A program made the position numbers and the translations under genes. The notes under the pieces were generated by a model that searched no databases, was not told the DNA's origin, and worked only from the letters and a program-made list of their open reading frames with translations. 64,000 nucleotides of DNA from contig NZ_JACHJU010000001.1 in the NCBI RefSeq assembly GCF_014203795.1, positions 930,001 to 994,000 of the forward strand. The letters run 5' to 3'. Below are positions 51,924-61,356 of the stretch, one piece after another (within the stretch, counting starts at the first letter, position 1; each line of letters starts with the position of its first letter). This DNA comes from Streptosporangium album. GTDB lineage: Bacteria; Actinomycetota; Actinomycetes; Streptosporangiales; Streptosporangiaceae.

Positions 51924-52435
51924 CGCCCTTCGTCGAGAATCTCCGCCGCGCGCTGGCCGCGTCGGCGGCGGTCGCCGACGCCGAGACCCGGGCCGCCGTG
52001 GAGAACCTCACGACGGCACTGGACTCCGCTGTCAGGCTCACTCTCATCGACGCGCTCTCCGCCGCCGCCGACGAGGTCACCCGGGAGCTCGCACCGGGCT
52101 CCGTCGAGGTGCGGATCCGCAGTCGCGAGCTTGAGTTCGTGGTGACTCCGCCACCGGCGGACGCCTTCACCTCGCCGGGCCCGCCCCCGCCTCCCGCTCC
52201 CCCCGCTCCCCCCGAGCCGCCCCTGCCTCCCGGTGACGCGGGCACCGCACGCGTCACGCTGCGGCTGCCCGAGCCGCTGAAGGCCCAGATCGAGGAGGCC
52301 GCCGGCGTGGAGGGCGTCTCCGTCAACGCCTGGCTGGTCAGGGCGGTCTCGACGGCCCTGACCGAGACCCCGCGTGAGCCCCGCGGACCCCGCGCGCCCG
52401 TCATCGGAAAGCGCATCAGCGGCTGGGTCCGCTGA
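51914..52435 (+). CDS. Ribbon-helix-helix regulator, first gene of DUF4097 operon
   Basis: 173 aa. ATG 51914 lies 7 bases after CATAGT with no Shine-Dalgarno, so a leaderless start is likely (GTG 51905 and ATG 51908 are in frame but less probable). Residues ~1-80 helical (FVENLRRALAASAAVADAET), a Pro-rich linker, then a C-terminal RHH fold: ARVTLRLPEPLKAQIEEAAG, VEGVSVNAWLVRAVSTALTE. The linker-RHH plan resembles HicB-type or Arc-like repressors. It probably binds the TGACGTCA boxes in its own promoter and controls the DUF4097 gene 47 bases downstream. Confidence 0.82.
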   Translation: MDVTPFVENLRRALAASAAVADAETRAAVENLTTALDSAVRLTLIDALSAAADEVTRELAPGSVEVRIRSRELEFVVTPPPADAFTSPGPPPPPAPPAPPEPPLPPGDAGTARVTLRLPEPLKAQIEEAAGVEGVSVNAWLVRAVSTALTETPREPRGPRAPVIGKRISGWVR

Positions 52436-52482
52436 CCCCCACAACCTCAAGACCCCCGCAACCCCCTGAAGGAGATCTCGCC

Positions 52483-53328
52483 GTGCCCGCATTCCCGACC
52501 TCAGGCCCCGTCACCCTCCACGTGAAGTTCCCCGCAGGCGATCTCGACATCACGGCCACACAGCGCGAGGACGCCGTGGTCGAGGTACGGCCCGCCAACC
52601 CGTCCAGATCCGCCGACGTCCAACTCGCCGCCGACACCCGGGTCGAATACGTCAACGGCACCATCCACGTCGAGACGCCCGAGCGCCCTCTGTCGATGGG
52701 CCGCAGCCCCAGGCTGGAGGTCCTCATCGGCCTGCCGGAGGGGTCACGGGTCGACTTCAAGACCGCCTCGGCCGACGCCCGGATGGCCGGGCCACTGGGC
52801 GAGGTCTCCGTCAGGACGGCCTCCGGCGACACGCGGATCAGCCATTGCGCCACACTTGACGTCAATACGGCCAGTGGTGACGTCATCTGCGACGTCACCG
52901 GGGGTGACGTCCGCCTGAAGTCCTCGTCCGGAGACATCCGCCTGCGCGAGGTGTACGGCAAGGCGGAGATCGTCACCGCCTCGGGCGACCTCGACCTCGG
53001 CGTGGTCGGCGGCGGCGCCACCGTCAAGTCGGCCTCCGGGAATGTCCGGATCGGCGGAGCCGGCGAGTCCGTCCAGGTGAAGGGCGCGTCGGCCGATGTC
53101 ACCGTCGAGTCGATCACCGCCGGAGCCGTCTCGGTGACCACCGCCTCGGGCGACGTCAGGATCGGTGTCGCCGCGGGCACCAGCGCGTGGCTCGACGTCT
53201 CCTCGCTCTCCGGCAGGGTCGCCTCCTCCCTCGAACAGAGCGATCGGCCCGCCGACGACGGAGCGAAGGCGGAGATCCACGTTCGGACCCTGTCCGGCGA
53301 CATCTCCATCATCCGCGCACACGCATAG
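52483..53328 (+). CDS. DUF4097 beta-strand repeat protein
   Basis: 281 aa, GTG start after AAGGAG. A right-handed beta-repeat protein with SASGDV-type turns: FKTASADARMAGPLGEVSVR, VRTASGDTRISHCATLDVNT, LKSSSGDIRLREVYGKAEIV, VTTASGDVRIGV. DUF4097 (adhesin-like) proteins occur with anti-sigma or RHH/HTH regulators; no signal peptide or TM here, so cytosolic. Function unknown. Regular repeat gives GACGTC codon pairs that recreate TGACGTCA at 52857 and 52878. Confidence 0.88.
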   Translation: MPAFPTSGPVTLHVKFPAGDLDITATQREDAVVEVRPANPSRSADVQLAADTRVEYVNGTIHVETPERPLSMGRSPRLEVLIGLPEGSRVDFKTASADARMAGPLGEVSVRTASGDTRISHCATLDVNTASGDVICDVTGGDVRLKSSSGDIRLREVYGKAEIVTASGDLDLGVVGGGATVKSASGNVRIGGAGESVQVKGASADVTVESITAGAVSVTTASGDVRIGVAAGTSAWLDVSSLSGRVASSLEQSDRPADDGAKAEIHVRTLSGDISIIRAHA

Positions 53329-53353
53329 AACACTCACAGAGGGAAGGTTCACC

Positions 53354-53563
53354 ATGAACGACCTGCAGACCTACACCTGGTGCCGGCAGCGGCACGCCGA
53401 GTTGATCGCCGAGGCCGAGGTCTGGCGCGGGCTGCCGAAGCGTCCCGGTGTCACCCGCCGCTGGGCGGCCCAGGCCCTCCACGGGCTCGCCGACCGGATC
53501 AGCCCGGCACCCACCGGCGGATACGGCTCCCGCCCCACCCCCCGCAGGCCGACGACCGCCTGA
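53354..53563 (+). CDS. Small protein, third gene of RHH/DUF4097 operon
   Basis: 69 aa from ATG 53354 with GAGGGAAGG upstream. One helix (TWCRQRHAELIAEAEVWRGL), then Arg/Pro-rich tail. Starts 25 bases after the DUF4097 stop, clearly cotranscribed. No family recognised. Confidence 0.65.
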   Translation: MNDLQTYTWCRQRHAELIAEAEVWRGLPKRPGVTRRWAAQALHGLADRISPAPTGGYGSRPTPRRPTTA

Positions 53564-53833
53564 ACCCGGTGTCCGTCAAGCGGCCGTCGTCCCCGCATTA
53601 CTTCGCCGAGGCAACGGACGCGTCGAGCTTTCTGAGCTTGCCCGTCGAAAATCCCCTTCAGCCGCATAACGCCCCCATTCCGCATACGTGAATGGGCGGC
53701 ATGCGATGGCGCGGGAGGACGCAAAGGGGTCAGGGGCCGGCTCACGTTCCACAGCCGTAAGGTCCGATCGACACCGGCAGCACCGCATGCCAGCCCCAGA
53801 AACATACCTTTCCCGCGAATAGCGACTTATGCA

Positions 53834-54349
53834 ATGCTGACCGGCGTGCCCCCTATTTCACAAGTCGCCCTGGGATTTCTCGTCACGTTCATCGCCATCC
53901 GCATCAATGGTTTCGACCTTCTCGTCGATGCCGTCGGATGGGCGGCCGTCGCGTCGGGGCTCTCCCGGCTGGAGACGACCGTGGACCGCGGTTTCGCCGG
54001 CGCCAAGGTCAGCGCGGTCGTCGCCTGCCTGGTCTCCATCCTCCTCCTCTTCGGGCCCACCCGGGCGGCGCTGATCACGACGGTTTACACCGTCGTCTCC
54101 CTGCTCACCGTGTGGCTCATCGCCACGGTGGTCATGCGACGGGCACAGGCTCGCGGCGACATCTCCACCGCACAGACGTTCAACGTCATCCGGCTGACCG
54201 AGGCGATCGTCCAGATCCTGGCCGTCGCCGTCCTCGTCGTCGGCGGACCGGGAGGGATCGTGATCATCAGCGGGATCATCGGCTTCGTGGTCTACATCTG
54301 GTTCGTCGTCAGCCTCATCCGCCTGAACCGGCTGCCGTACTTCGTCTAG
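53834..54349 (+). CDS. Integral membrane protein, function unknown
   Basis: 171 aa with four or five TM segments: QVALGFLVTFIAIRINGFDL, SAVVACLVSILLLFG, LITTVYTVVSLLTVWLIATV, IVQILAVAVLVVGGPGGIVI, IIGFVVYIWFVVSLIRLNRL. No domain I can name. Its TAG (54347-54349) abuts an IS remnant beginning GAGCCTGTCC, so the last codons may have been altered by that insertion. Confidence 0.7.
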   Translation: MLTGVPPISQVALGFLVTFIAIRINGFDLLVDAVGWAAVASGLSRLETTVDRGFAGAKVSAVVACLVSILLLFGPTRAALITTVYTVVSLLTVWLIATVVMRRAQARGDISTAQTFNVIRLTEAIVQILAVAVLVVGGPGGIVIISGIIGFVVYIWFVVSLIRLNRLPYFV

Positions 54350-54436
54350 AGCCTGTCCTGCGAATCATCGAGCCAGGTCAGGGCCGCGATGAGCAGGATC
54401 CGCACGCGGTAGAGGACGGCGTGTTTGGCGTAGCGC
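54349..54436 (-). mobile_element. Remnant of IS5-family transposase 3' end
   Basis: On minus, reads RYAKHAVLYRVRILLIAALT then WLDDSQD, the C-terminus of IS112/IS402-type transposases, ending in the IS terminus (GAGCCTGTCC on plus). Only ~90 bp remain. Unrelated to the 1840-bp IS pair. Lies between a membrane protein gene and the serine hydrolase gene. Confidence 0.65.
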
Positions 54437-54498
54437 GAGGCGCCGAAAGATCCGAAACGCCTGAAACGCGGAGCATCCACTGATTATGATCATGGACC

Positions 54499-55932
54499 AT
54501 GTCAATTTTCCGAACCATAACGGGCCGACGCGCTGCGATCGCACTGGCCACCACCTCGATGCTGTTGGGCGCCGCGGTGCCGCCCGCTCAGGCCACCGAC
54601 GACAGCGAGGTGGCCGGCTTTTTGCAGAACGTCATGACCGAGCTGCGCTTCGAGCAGGTCCTCGACCTGGCCCCGCCGGGATCCTCACAGGCCCGGACGC
54701 TTACTGACGTGGTCGATAAGGATGCGAAGACAGCCAGCGACTATGCCCAGCTGTTCGCGGAGGCCGCCGACCCCAAGCCGATCGTCCAGCAGCCGCAGCT
54801 CGACGTGACGGTGCTGGAGCTGGACTGGCGGGGCCGGCCGGTGTCGTCAGGCACGGTGCTGATGAGCCCGCAGTATCCGCGCGGGATCGTCGTGCCGGTG
54901 GACGAGAACTTCCACACGGACCAAGTGCGATGGCGGCAGTGGGACGACGCCGGATGGTACGCCAACCAGGGCAAGGGAACCGTCGACGTGGTGCCGGGAC
55001 GGGAGAACGCGCCAATCGACTTCATGCTCCCCTACCCGGCCTCCGTCCTGAAGCTGATGGTCAACTTCGGGGTGCTGCGGCTGGTGGACAAGGGTGAGAT
55101 CAAGCTCGAGGACACCTATGACTACCAGCCCACGACGATCAGCTCGCTGTGCGGTGGCCCGACCAGCAACACCATCGGCGCCTACATGGACGCCTCGATC
55201 ACCTCCTCGTCCAACAGCGCGTCTTGCGCGCTGGTGAAGCTGCTGCACGATCGCGGTGCGGTGGACGAGCTCAACAAGACCTTCCAGGACCTGGGCCTGG
55301 AGACCATGCAGCTGAAGAACACCAACCCGGCCAACGGCGGCCGCTGGTCCAACCCGGTCACGATGAGCTCGCTGGACACGGCCAAGCTGCTCGCGCTGGT
55401 CAACGGCGTACTGGGCGAGGCGTGGACCGCCCCCGACGGCAAGCCGGTCACCGGCGACGTGCTGAGCCTCGCCTCCCGCCAGGTGTTCAAGAAGCTGCTC
55501 GGTGAGCAGGGCTTCAACGACATGCTCTCCACCGCCAACCGGTGCGGCAGCGCCTACCCGGCTCCGGGCATCCCGCAGCGGGTGGCGTCGCGGTGGGTGG
55601 CCGCCGACGGCACGGTGACCGTCGCGGGCAACAAGTTCGGCCAGGACGTACGGCCCTGCAACCAGCAGGCGCAGGTCACGTTCGCGCACAAGACCGGGTG
55701 GGTCGGCAACTCAGGGGCCGACGCGGGCATCGTCAGGTCCCTGCCGGGCAAGAACGGCCGCAACTACGTCGTCGTCGCGTTCACCAACCTCGGCACCCAG
55801 TACGTCGACGCCAACCGGCCGGCCACCGCGCCCGGTATCTTCCCGGTCACCTACACCGAGAAGCTGGCCCGGCTGGGCCTGGCGATCGACCGGTACGAGG
55901 CGACCTCCTACGGCCGTCGCACCGAGAACTGA
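54499..55932 (+). CDS. Secreted serine hydrolase, class A beta-lactamase/PBP-like fold
   Basis: 477 aa. Signal peptide (RRAAIALATTSMLLGAAVPP), then ~80 residues of unknown fold. Penicilloyl-serine motifs: SxxK in LPYPASVLKLMVNFG, SxN in TSSSNSASCALVK, KTG in FAHKTGWVGNSGAD. An added ~50-residue segment precedes the SxxK box (VVPVDENFHTDQVRWRQW). Could act as a DD-peptidase, beta-lactamase or esterase. ATG 54499 is placed by the signal peptide. Confidence 0.85.
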   Translation: MSIFRTITGRRAAIALATTSMLLGAAVPPAQATDDSEVAGFLQNVMTELRFEQVLDLAPPGSSQARTLTDVVDKDAKTASDYAQLFAEAADPKPIVQQPQLDVTVLELDWRGRPVSSGTVLMSPQYPRGIVVPVDENFHTDQVRWRQWDDAGWYANQGKGTVDVVPGRENAPIDFMLPYPASVLKLMVNFGVLRLVDKGEIKLEDTYDYQPTTISSLCGGPTSNTIGAYMDASITSSSNSASCALVKLLHDRGAVDELNKTFQDLGLETMQLKNTNPANGGRWSNPVTMSSLDTAKLLALVNGVLGEAWTAPDGKPVTGDVLSLASRQVFKKLLGEQGFNDMLSTANRCGSAYPAPGIPQRVASRWVAADGTVTVAGNKFGQDVRPCNQQAQVTFAHKTGWVGNSGADAGIVRSLPGKNGRNYVVVAFTNLGTQYVDANRPATAPGIFPVTYTEKLARLGLAIDRYEATSYGRRTEN

Positions 55933-55937
55933 GCACC

Positions 55938-55967
55938 CCCGGCCCGCCGCTCCGGCGGCGGGCCGGG
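55938..55967. terminator. Terminator hairpin after serine hydrolase gene
   Basis: Perfect 12-bp GC stem CCCGGCCCGCCG (55938-55949) / CGGCGGGCCGGG (55956-55967), loop CTCCGG, 5 bases past the TGA. Confidence 0.75.
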
Positions 55968-56341
55968 CAACGCCGACCGTCGCGCATGCGGCATCGACTG
56001 CGCGGGCCGGCCGCCGCTGTGGGCGTGGACTGGGCCGGATACCCGCGATGACCGGGTGGCGTTGACGGCGGAATTGCTCCTCAACCCTGATGGTCCGGAG
56101 GAGTACGGCCGCATCAGAGATCCAAAGGACACTCCATAGGGGCATATCCGGCGGAAAAGCTCAGACGGACGGGTCCCGCGTGAACCGTCCCAGGTGCCGA
56201 TGAAAACGCTCCGCGCTCTCCTGGCGTGACGTCGCTCTCCATCCGCACGCGGACCGGCCCGCTGTCAGAGCGACGCGGTAGCTTGGTGCCTGCTCACCAC
56301 GGCTGCCCACCACAGCTGCCCACCACAGAGGAAGAGAGACC
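55968..56341. other. 374-bp gap before tex
   Basis: No intact gene. 56050-56139 on plus reads DDRVALTAELLLNPDGPEEY then GRIRDPKDTP and stop, preceded in another frame by VGVDWAGYP: possibly a frameshifted, decayed coding fragment. The last ~100 bp should hold the tex promoter, and GAGGAAGAGAGACC precedes GTG 56342. Confidence 0.35.
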
Positions 56342-58705
56342 GTGACGACGTCTATTCATCAGCGGATCGCCGAAGAGCTGGGGGTGCGCGAGCGGCAGGT
56401 GCAGGCGGCCGTGGATCTGCTCGACGGCGGGGCCACCGTGCCGTTCATCGCCCGTTATCGCAAGGAAGCCACCGAGATGCTCGACGACGCGCAGCTGCGC
56501 ACGCTCGAGGAGCGGCTGCGCTACCTGCGGGAGCTGGAGGAGCGACGGGCCGCGATCCTGGAGTCCATCCGCAGCCAGGGCAAGCTCGACGACGCCCTCC
56601 AGGCGCAGATCGCCGCGGCCGACTCCAAGGCCCGGCTGGAGGACATCTACCTTCCCTACAAGCCCAAGCGGCGGACCAAGGCGCAGATCGCCAGGGAAGC
56701 GGGGCTCGAGCCGCTCGCCGACGGCCTGCTCGCCGACCCGTCGGTCGACCCCCAGGCCGCCGCGGCCGCCTTCGTCGGCGAGGGGGTGGCCGACGCCGCC
56801 GCCGCGCTGGACGGGGCCCGGGCGATCCTGGTCGAGCGGTTCGGCGAGGACGCCGACCTGGTCGGGGAGCTGCGTGAGCGGATGTGGGGCAAGGGGCGCC
56901 TGGTAGCGGCGGTCCGCGAGGGCAAGGAGGAGGAGGGCGCCAAGTTCTCCGACTACTTCGACTTCGCCGAGCCGTTCACCAAGCTGCCCTCCCACCGGAT
57001 CCTGGCGATGTTCCGGGGGGAGAAGGAGGAGATCCTCACCCTCACCCTGGAGCCGGAGCCGGAGCCCACCGGCACCTACGAGGGACGCATCGCCCACCGT
57101 TTCGGCATCTCCGACCAGGGACGCCCCGCCGACAGGTGGCTGGCCGACACCGTCCGCTGGGCCTGGCGCACCCGCGTCCTCGTCCATCTCGGCATCGACC
57201 TGCGGATGCGCATGTGGCAGGCCGCCGAGGACGAGGCGGTGCGGGTGTTCGCCGCCAACCTGCGCGACCTGCTGCTCGCCGCCCCCGCGGGCAGCCGCGC
57301 GACCATGGGCCTCGACCCGGGTCTGCGCACCGGGGTGAAGGTCGCCGTGGTCGACGCGACCGGCAAGGTGCTGGCCACCGACACGATCTACCCCCACGAG
57401 CCGCGCCGCCAGTGGGACCAGTCGCTGGCCACCCTGGCCGCGCTGGCCAGGAAGCACGACGTGGAGCTGGTCTCGATCGGCAACGGCACAGCCTCGCGGG
57501 AGACCGACAAGCTCGCCGGCGAGCTGGTGAAGCTGGTCCCCGGGCTGACCAAGATCGTGGTGTCCGAGGCCGGGGCGTCGGTCTACTCCGCCTCGGCGTT
57601 CGCCTCCCAGGAGCTGCCCGGCATGGACGTGTCGCTGCGCGGCGCCGTGTCGATCGCGCGCCGGCTCCAGGACCCGCTGGCCGAGCTCGTCAAGATCGAT
57701 CCCAAGTCGATCGGCGTGGGCCAGTATCAGCACGACCTCGCCGAGACCAAGCTGTCGCGCTCGCTCGACGCGGTGGTCGAGGACTGTGTGAACGCCGTCG
57801 GAGTAGACGTCAACACCGCCTCGGCACCGCTGTTGACCCGCGTCTCGGGCATCGGCTCCGGCCTGGCCGAGAACATCGTCCTGCACCGCGACACCAACGG
57901 CCCGTTCCGCTCCCGCAAGGCGCTCAAGGACGTGGCCAGGCTCGGCCCCAAGGCCTTCGAGCAGTGCGCGGGCTTCCTGCGCATCCCCGGCGGCGACGAT
58001 CCGCTCGACGCCTCCAGCGTGCACCCGGAGGCCTACCCCGTGGTGCGCCGGATCCTGTCGGCCGCCGGCGGCGACATCAGGAAGGTGATCGGCGACGGCA
58101 CGGTCCTGAGGACCCTGCGCCCGCAGGACTTCGTGGACGACACCTTCGGTCTGCCGACCGTCACCGACATCCTGTCCGAGCTGGAGAAGCCCGGCCGCGA
58201 CCCGCGTCCGGCCTTCAAGACCGCGACCTTCAAGGAGGGCGTGGAGAAGCTCTCCGACCTCCAGCCGGGCATGCTGCTGGAGGGAGTGGTCACCAATGTC
58301 GCCGCCTTCGGCGCGTTCGTCGACGTCGGTGTGCACCAGGACGGCCTGGTCCACGTCTCGGCCCTGTCGCACACCTTCGTCAAGGACCCCCGCGAGGTGG
58401 TGAAGCCCGGTGACATCGTCCGGGTGAAGGTGCTCGACGTCGACATCCCCCGCAAGCGCATCTCCCTCACCCTCCGGCTGGAGGACGAGCCCGCCAAGGG
58501 CTCCGGCCGGCGCGACCAGCCGGACGGCGCGCGACGTGACGGCGGCGACGGCAGGCGGGGCGGCCAGCAGGGACGTGCCGGCGACCGGCAACGGCAGGAC
58601 CGCGGCGGCCAGCAGGGACGCGGCAACGGCCAGCAGCGCAACGCGCCGAGTGGCGCGATGGCCGATGCGCTGCGCCGCGCCGGCCTCGACGGCGGCAATC
58701 GCTAG
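56342..58705 (+). CDS. tex: Tex family RNA-binding protein
   Basis: 787 aa. Domain order: Tex N-terminal helical region ([40 protein letters not shown]), YqgF/RNase H-like domain ([20 protein letters not shown]), HhH repeats ([40 protein letters not shown]), and S1 domain at ~636-708 ([20 protein letters not shown]). C-terminal ~75 residues are a disordered RGG/QQG-rich tail ([20 protein letters not shown]) longer than in E. coli Tex. Binds RNA; implicated in transcription processes and stress in other bacteria. Confidence 0.95.
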   Translation: MTTSIHQRIAEELGVRERQVQAAVDLLDGGATVPFIARYRKEATEMLDDAQLRTLEERLRYLRELEERRAAILESIRSQGKLDDALQAQIAAADSKARLEDIYLPYKPKRRTKAQIAREAGLEPLADGLLADPSVDPQAAAAAFVGEGVADAAAALDGARAILVERFGEDADLVGELRERMWGKGRLVAAVREGKEEEGAKFSDYFDFAEPFTKLPSHRILAMFRGEKEEILTLTLEPEPEPTGTYEGRIAHRFGISDQGRPADRWLADTVRWAWRTRVLVHLGIDLRMRMWQAAEDEAVRVFAANLRDLLLAAPAGSRATMGLDPGLRTGVKVAVVDATGKVLATDTIYPHEPRRQWDQSLATLAALARKHDVELVSIGNGTASRETDKLAGELVKLVPGLTKIVVSEAGASVYSASAFASQELPGMDVSLRGAVSIARRLQDPLAELVKIDPKSIGVGQYQHDLAETKLSRSLDAVVEDCVNAVGVDVNTASAPLLTRVSGIGSGLAENIVLHRDTNGPFRSRKALKDVARLGPKAFEQCAGFLRIPGGDDPLDASSVHPEAYPVVRRILSAAGGDIRKVIGDGTVLRTLRPQDFVDDTFGLPTVTDILSELEKPGRDPRPAFKTATFKEGVEKLSDLQPGMLLEGVVTNVAAFGAFVDVGVHQDGLVHVSALSHTFVKDPREVVKPGDIVRVKVLDVDIPRKRISLTLRLEDEPAKGSGRRDQPDGARRDGGDGRRGGQQGRAGDRQRQDRGGQQGRGNGQQRNAPSGAMADALRRAGLDGGNR

Positions 58706-58715
58706 ACGCCCCCTT

Positions 58716-58740
58716 CCGCCGCCGCGTTCAGCGGCGGCGG
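58716..58740. terminator. Bidirectional terminator between tex and small ORF
   Basis: Perfect 10-bp stem CCGCCGCCGC (58716-58725) / GCGGCGGCGG (58731-58740), loop GTTCA. Follows the tex stop by 11 bases and also overlaps the last Arg codons of the minus-strand 24-aa ORF. Confidence 0.7.
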
Positions 58741-58802
58741 AGCAGGGCGGAGACAGCCAGGACGAGCAGGACGCCGAGGCCGATCGGGAGCCAGGTTTTC
58801 AT
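58728..58802 (-). CDS. 24-aa single-TM peptide
   Basis: ATG 58802 preceded by AAGGA with 9-base spacing. MKTWLPIGLGVLLVLAVSAL then LRRR: a textbook one-helix membrane peptide with a basic C-terminus. The stop lies in the hairpin loop of the tex terminator. 100 bases downstream of the AI-2E-type transporter gene (minus, stop 58844... the transporter reads into it), so it may be cotranscribed. Confidence 0.6.
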   Translation of the reverse strand: MKTWLPIGLGVLLVLAVSALLRRR

Positions 58803-58843
58803 CGCATGTCATCCTTGCTGAAGCGAGGCTGATACGCGCCGCG

Positions 58844-59917
58844 TCATAGCTTCGCGGGCGCCGGTTCCGCGTCCTCCCGGTGGTGACGGATCAGCGCGAC
58901 GGCGACCGAGGCCACCGGAGCGGCCAGGAAGGCTCCGACGATCCCGCCGAGGACGCTGCCCAGCGCAATGATGATCAAGATGACCGCGCTGGGCAGTTCC
59001 AGCGCCCTGCCGTAGATCTGTGGCGCGAGCACGTGCCCCTCAAGCTGCTGGATCAGCACGGTGACCGCGACCACGATCAGCGCCACCCCCCACCCCTTGG
59101 CCACGAAGGCCACGACCGCCGCCAGCAGACCCGCCGCGAACGCGCCCACGACCGGCAGGAACGCCCCGGCGAACGTCAGCACGGCCAGCGGCAGCGCGAT
59201 CGGCACGCCCAGGATCCACAGCGCCATGCCGATGAAGAAACCGTCGACCAGGCCGACGACCGCCACCCCGCGGATATAGCGGCCGACGACGTCGAAGACC
59301 ACGTGACCACTCTCGAGGACGGGCCGCCTGACCCTCCTGGGCATCAGATCCGTGAGCCATCGGACGAGACGGTCACCACCGTGCACGAAGTAGATGGACA
59401 GGATCATGGCCAGTACCAGGCCGACCAGCATCTCCCCCACCGTGCGCGCGCCCGCCAGCGCACCGCTGGCGATCTGCCCGCCCCGGCCGCTCAGATACCG
59501 CTTCGCCTGGTCGAACAGCTCCGCGGACTTCTCGGTGCTCAGGCCGAAGGAGGTCGCCAGCGACTGCAGGTCGGCGGTCGCCTTGCCGAAACTCTGCCCC
59601 AGCTCGGTCACGCCGGCGATCGTGGGCGGTACGAGCAGCGCGACGAACCCCGCGAAGAGGAGGAATCCGCCGAGACACACGACGACGGTGGTGAGCGTCC
59701 GCCCCAGCCCGTGTCTTCTGAGCCGGCGGTAGGGCGGCATCAGGAGCGTGGTGATGCCCACCCCGAGGATGATGGGGATGGCCACCGACTGGACCAGATA
59801 GAGGACCCACAGAACCACCGCGGCCAGGGCGATGATTCCGAGCAGCCGCCAAGCCGTGTCGCCCGCTCTCCGCAGCGCACCGTCACCCTCGGCCGCTGGG
59901 CCGCTCCGCTCCCCCAT
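58844..59917 (-). CDS. AI-2E family transporter (PerM/TqsA-like)
   Basis: 357 aa from ATG 59917 (AAGGGG upstream). About eight TM helices: IALAAVVLWVLYLVQSVAIP, VVVCLGGFLLFAGFVALLVP, GEMLVGLVLAMILSIYFVHG, GVAVVGLVDGFFIGMALWIL, VILIIIALGSVLGGIVGAFL. The central soluble helix and GxxxGxxG patterns fit the family, whose members range from AI-2 exporters to Na+/H+ antiporters. Substrate not predictable. Confidence 0.88.
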   Translation of the reverse strand: MGERSGPAAEGDGALRRAGDTAWRLLGIIALAAVVLWVLYLVQSVAIPIILGVGITTLLMPPYRRLRRHGLGRTLTTVVVCLGGFLLFAGFVALLVPPTIAGVTELGQSFGKATADLQSLATSFGLSTEKSAELFDQAKRYLSGRGGQIASGALAGARTVGEMLVGLVLAMILSIYFVHGGDRLVRWLTDLMPRRVRRPVLESGHVVFDVVGRYIRGVAVVGLVDGFFIGMALWILGVPIALPLAVLTFAGAFLPVVGAFAAGLLAAVVAFVAKGWGVALIVVAVTVLIQQLEGHVLAPQIYGRALELPSAVILIIIALGSVLGGIVGAFLAAPVASVAVALIRHHREDAEPAPAKL

Positions 59918-59986
59918 GCTGAGCCCCTTCCCAGCGTGGATCATCAGCAACCGCTTCGAGCTGTGTGGATAGTCTCGACGGGGTTC

Positions 59987-60757
59987 TCACTCTCCTGGCG
60001 CGCAGCTGGCCGCGGCCATTTCCGGTGCGGGACGCGATGCCCGCGTGCGCCACACCGGCCCGGCCACGCGCTGCGGCTCTCCACTGGGACGGGGAGCGGG
60101 GACGGCGATGGGGACGGCGGGGACCGGGCGGCGGCCGGGAGCGCGTCCGGCCGCCAGCACCAGGCCGAGCATGACCAGCACGGCCACCTCGAAGACCACC
60201 ACCAGCCGCTGGGTGACCCCCGCGGGGATGTCGTCGTTGGTCAGGTCGAAGCCGACCGTCCGCACGACGTACGGCAGGACCACCAGGACCAGGACGCCCA
60301 GGGAGGCCATGCTCAGCAGCCGCACCGCCCGGGAGTAGGGGCTGGCGGCGTACCGCCGGGCCAGCATCAGTCCCGCCACCGGCATCGTCAGGAAGGCGAC
60401 GAACGCCGCATACCTGTGGATGCCACCGGACATCGACAGCGGCACCCCGGGTTCGTCGGTGGGGAAGGCGCCGATCAGCAGCATGCACAGACCCCAGGTC
60501 ACGACCAGCAGCGCGGCCTTGCGGTCCTCGCCGCGACGGGCGAGCGCGGCCCCGAAGACCGTCGCGCCCACGGCAAAGAACGTGAGCGAGACGGGCAGCA
60601 GCCACCCGTCCGGCTCGAACGCGTACTCACTGATCACGGTGTGCACCGGATCAAGGCCCGTGACCACGTGCAGCCCGAGCATCGCCACGGCCCCCGCGCC
60701 GATCGCCGCGTGGCCACCCATAATCAACCTGGATCCCGAAGAAGCCTGACTCCCCAT
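59987..60757 (-). CDS. DUF998 membrane protein
   Basis: 256 aa. VISEYAFEPDGWLLPVSLTF is the DUF998 hallmark region, with further TMs AALLVVTWGLCMLLIGAFPT, HRYAAFVAFLTMPVAGLMLA and QRLVVVFEVAVLVMLGLVLA. Conserved GAFPTD and GGIHRYAA histidine segment. C-terminal ~50 residues Pro/Arg-rich and cytosolic. Function of the family unknown. Confidence 0.85.
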   Translation of the reverse strand: MGSQASSGSRLIMGGHAAIGAGAVAMLGLHVVTGLDPVHTVISEYAFEPDGWLLPVSLTFFAVGATVFGAALARRGEDRKAALLVVTWGLCMLLIGAFPTDEPGVPLSMSGGIHRYAAFVAFLTMPVAGLMLARRYAASPYSRAVRLLSMASLGVLVLVVLPYVVRTVGFDLTNDDIPAGVTQRLVVVFEVAVLVMLGLVLAAGRAPGRRPVPAVPIAVPAPRPSGEPQRVAGPVWRTRASRPAPEMAAASCAPGE

Positions 60758-60955
60758 GGCTCAACCATGGCGACGGGCGGCTTCCCGGAATACCGGAAAT
60801 GATCCCCAGTCATCCCTGAGCGATCCCGGAGAGACCCCAGGGCAGGGTAGTGCCGGCCCCCAGGGGATCGGTCCGCCGTCACGGCTGTGAACTGGGTAAA
60901 AGCCGTGGATGGTAGAGCCTGCCCCCTCAGGGTCGTGGCTCCGGGGGGACCCCGC

Positions 60956-60973
60956 TTGACTTCGAGCGCGCTC
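60956..60973 (+). promoter_or_regulatory. Promoter/operator of merR-AKR operon
   Basis: TTGACT (60956-60961) followed by the perfect palindrome GAGCGCGCTC (60964-60973), directly before AAGGAG (60975-60980). Placement and symmetry fit a MerR-type site from which the regulator controls its own operon. A -10 is not clear. Confidence 0.5.
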
Positions 60974-60987
60974 TAAGGAGCAGGGTT

Positions 60988-61356
60988 GTGCCCATGGGGA
61001 TCACCATCCAGGAGGCCTCGCGCACGTCGGGGCTGAGCGCGCACACGCTGCGCTACTACGAGCGCATCGGCCTCATCCACGAGGTGGAGCGGGACGCGGG
61101 CGGGCGCCGCAACTACACGACGCCCGATCTGGACTGGCTCGCCTTCCTCATCAGGCTCCGCTCGACCGGCATGCCCATCGCGGCCATGTGCCGCTATGCC
61201 GAGCTGCGCAGGCAGGGGCCGGAGACCTTCGCCGAGCGGCGGCGGATGTTGCAGGCCCACCGCGAGCGGGTCAGAGCACAGATCGCGCAGCTCACCGAGG
61301 ACCTCACGGTCCTCGACTACAAGATTGACTTCTATACCGCGCAGGAGAGCGAATGA
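60988..61356 (+). CDS. MerR family transcriptional regulator
   Basis: 122 aa; GTG 60988 is 7 bases after [49 protein letters not shown], then the dimerisation helix ([20 protein letters not shown]). No metal-binding cysteines, so it belongs to the organic-effector/AdhR-like branch. Overlaps the aldo/keto reductase start (ATGA), so both are coupled; probable activator of that gene in response to carbonyl stress. Confidence 0.9.
   Translation: MPMGITIQEASRTSGLSAHTLRYYERIGLIHEVERDAGGRRNYTTPDLDWLAFLIRLRSTGMPIAAMCRYAELRRQGPETFAERRRMLQAHRERVRAQIAQLTEDLTVLDYKIDFYTAQESE

Noticed and set aside
52857..52912. Further TGACGTCA operator sites inside the DUF4097 gene
   Set aside because: They arise from GAC-GTC (Asp-Val) codons in the 7-residue beta repeat, which also explains the 21-bp distance.
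56294..58591. 765-codon minus-strand open frame
   Set aside because: Antisense shadow of tex, which is a recognisable conserved protein.
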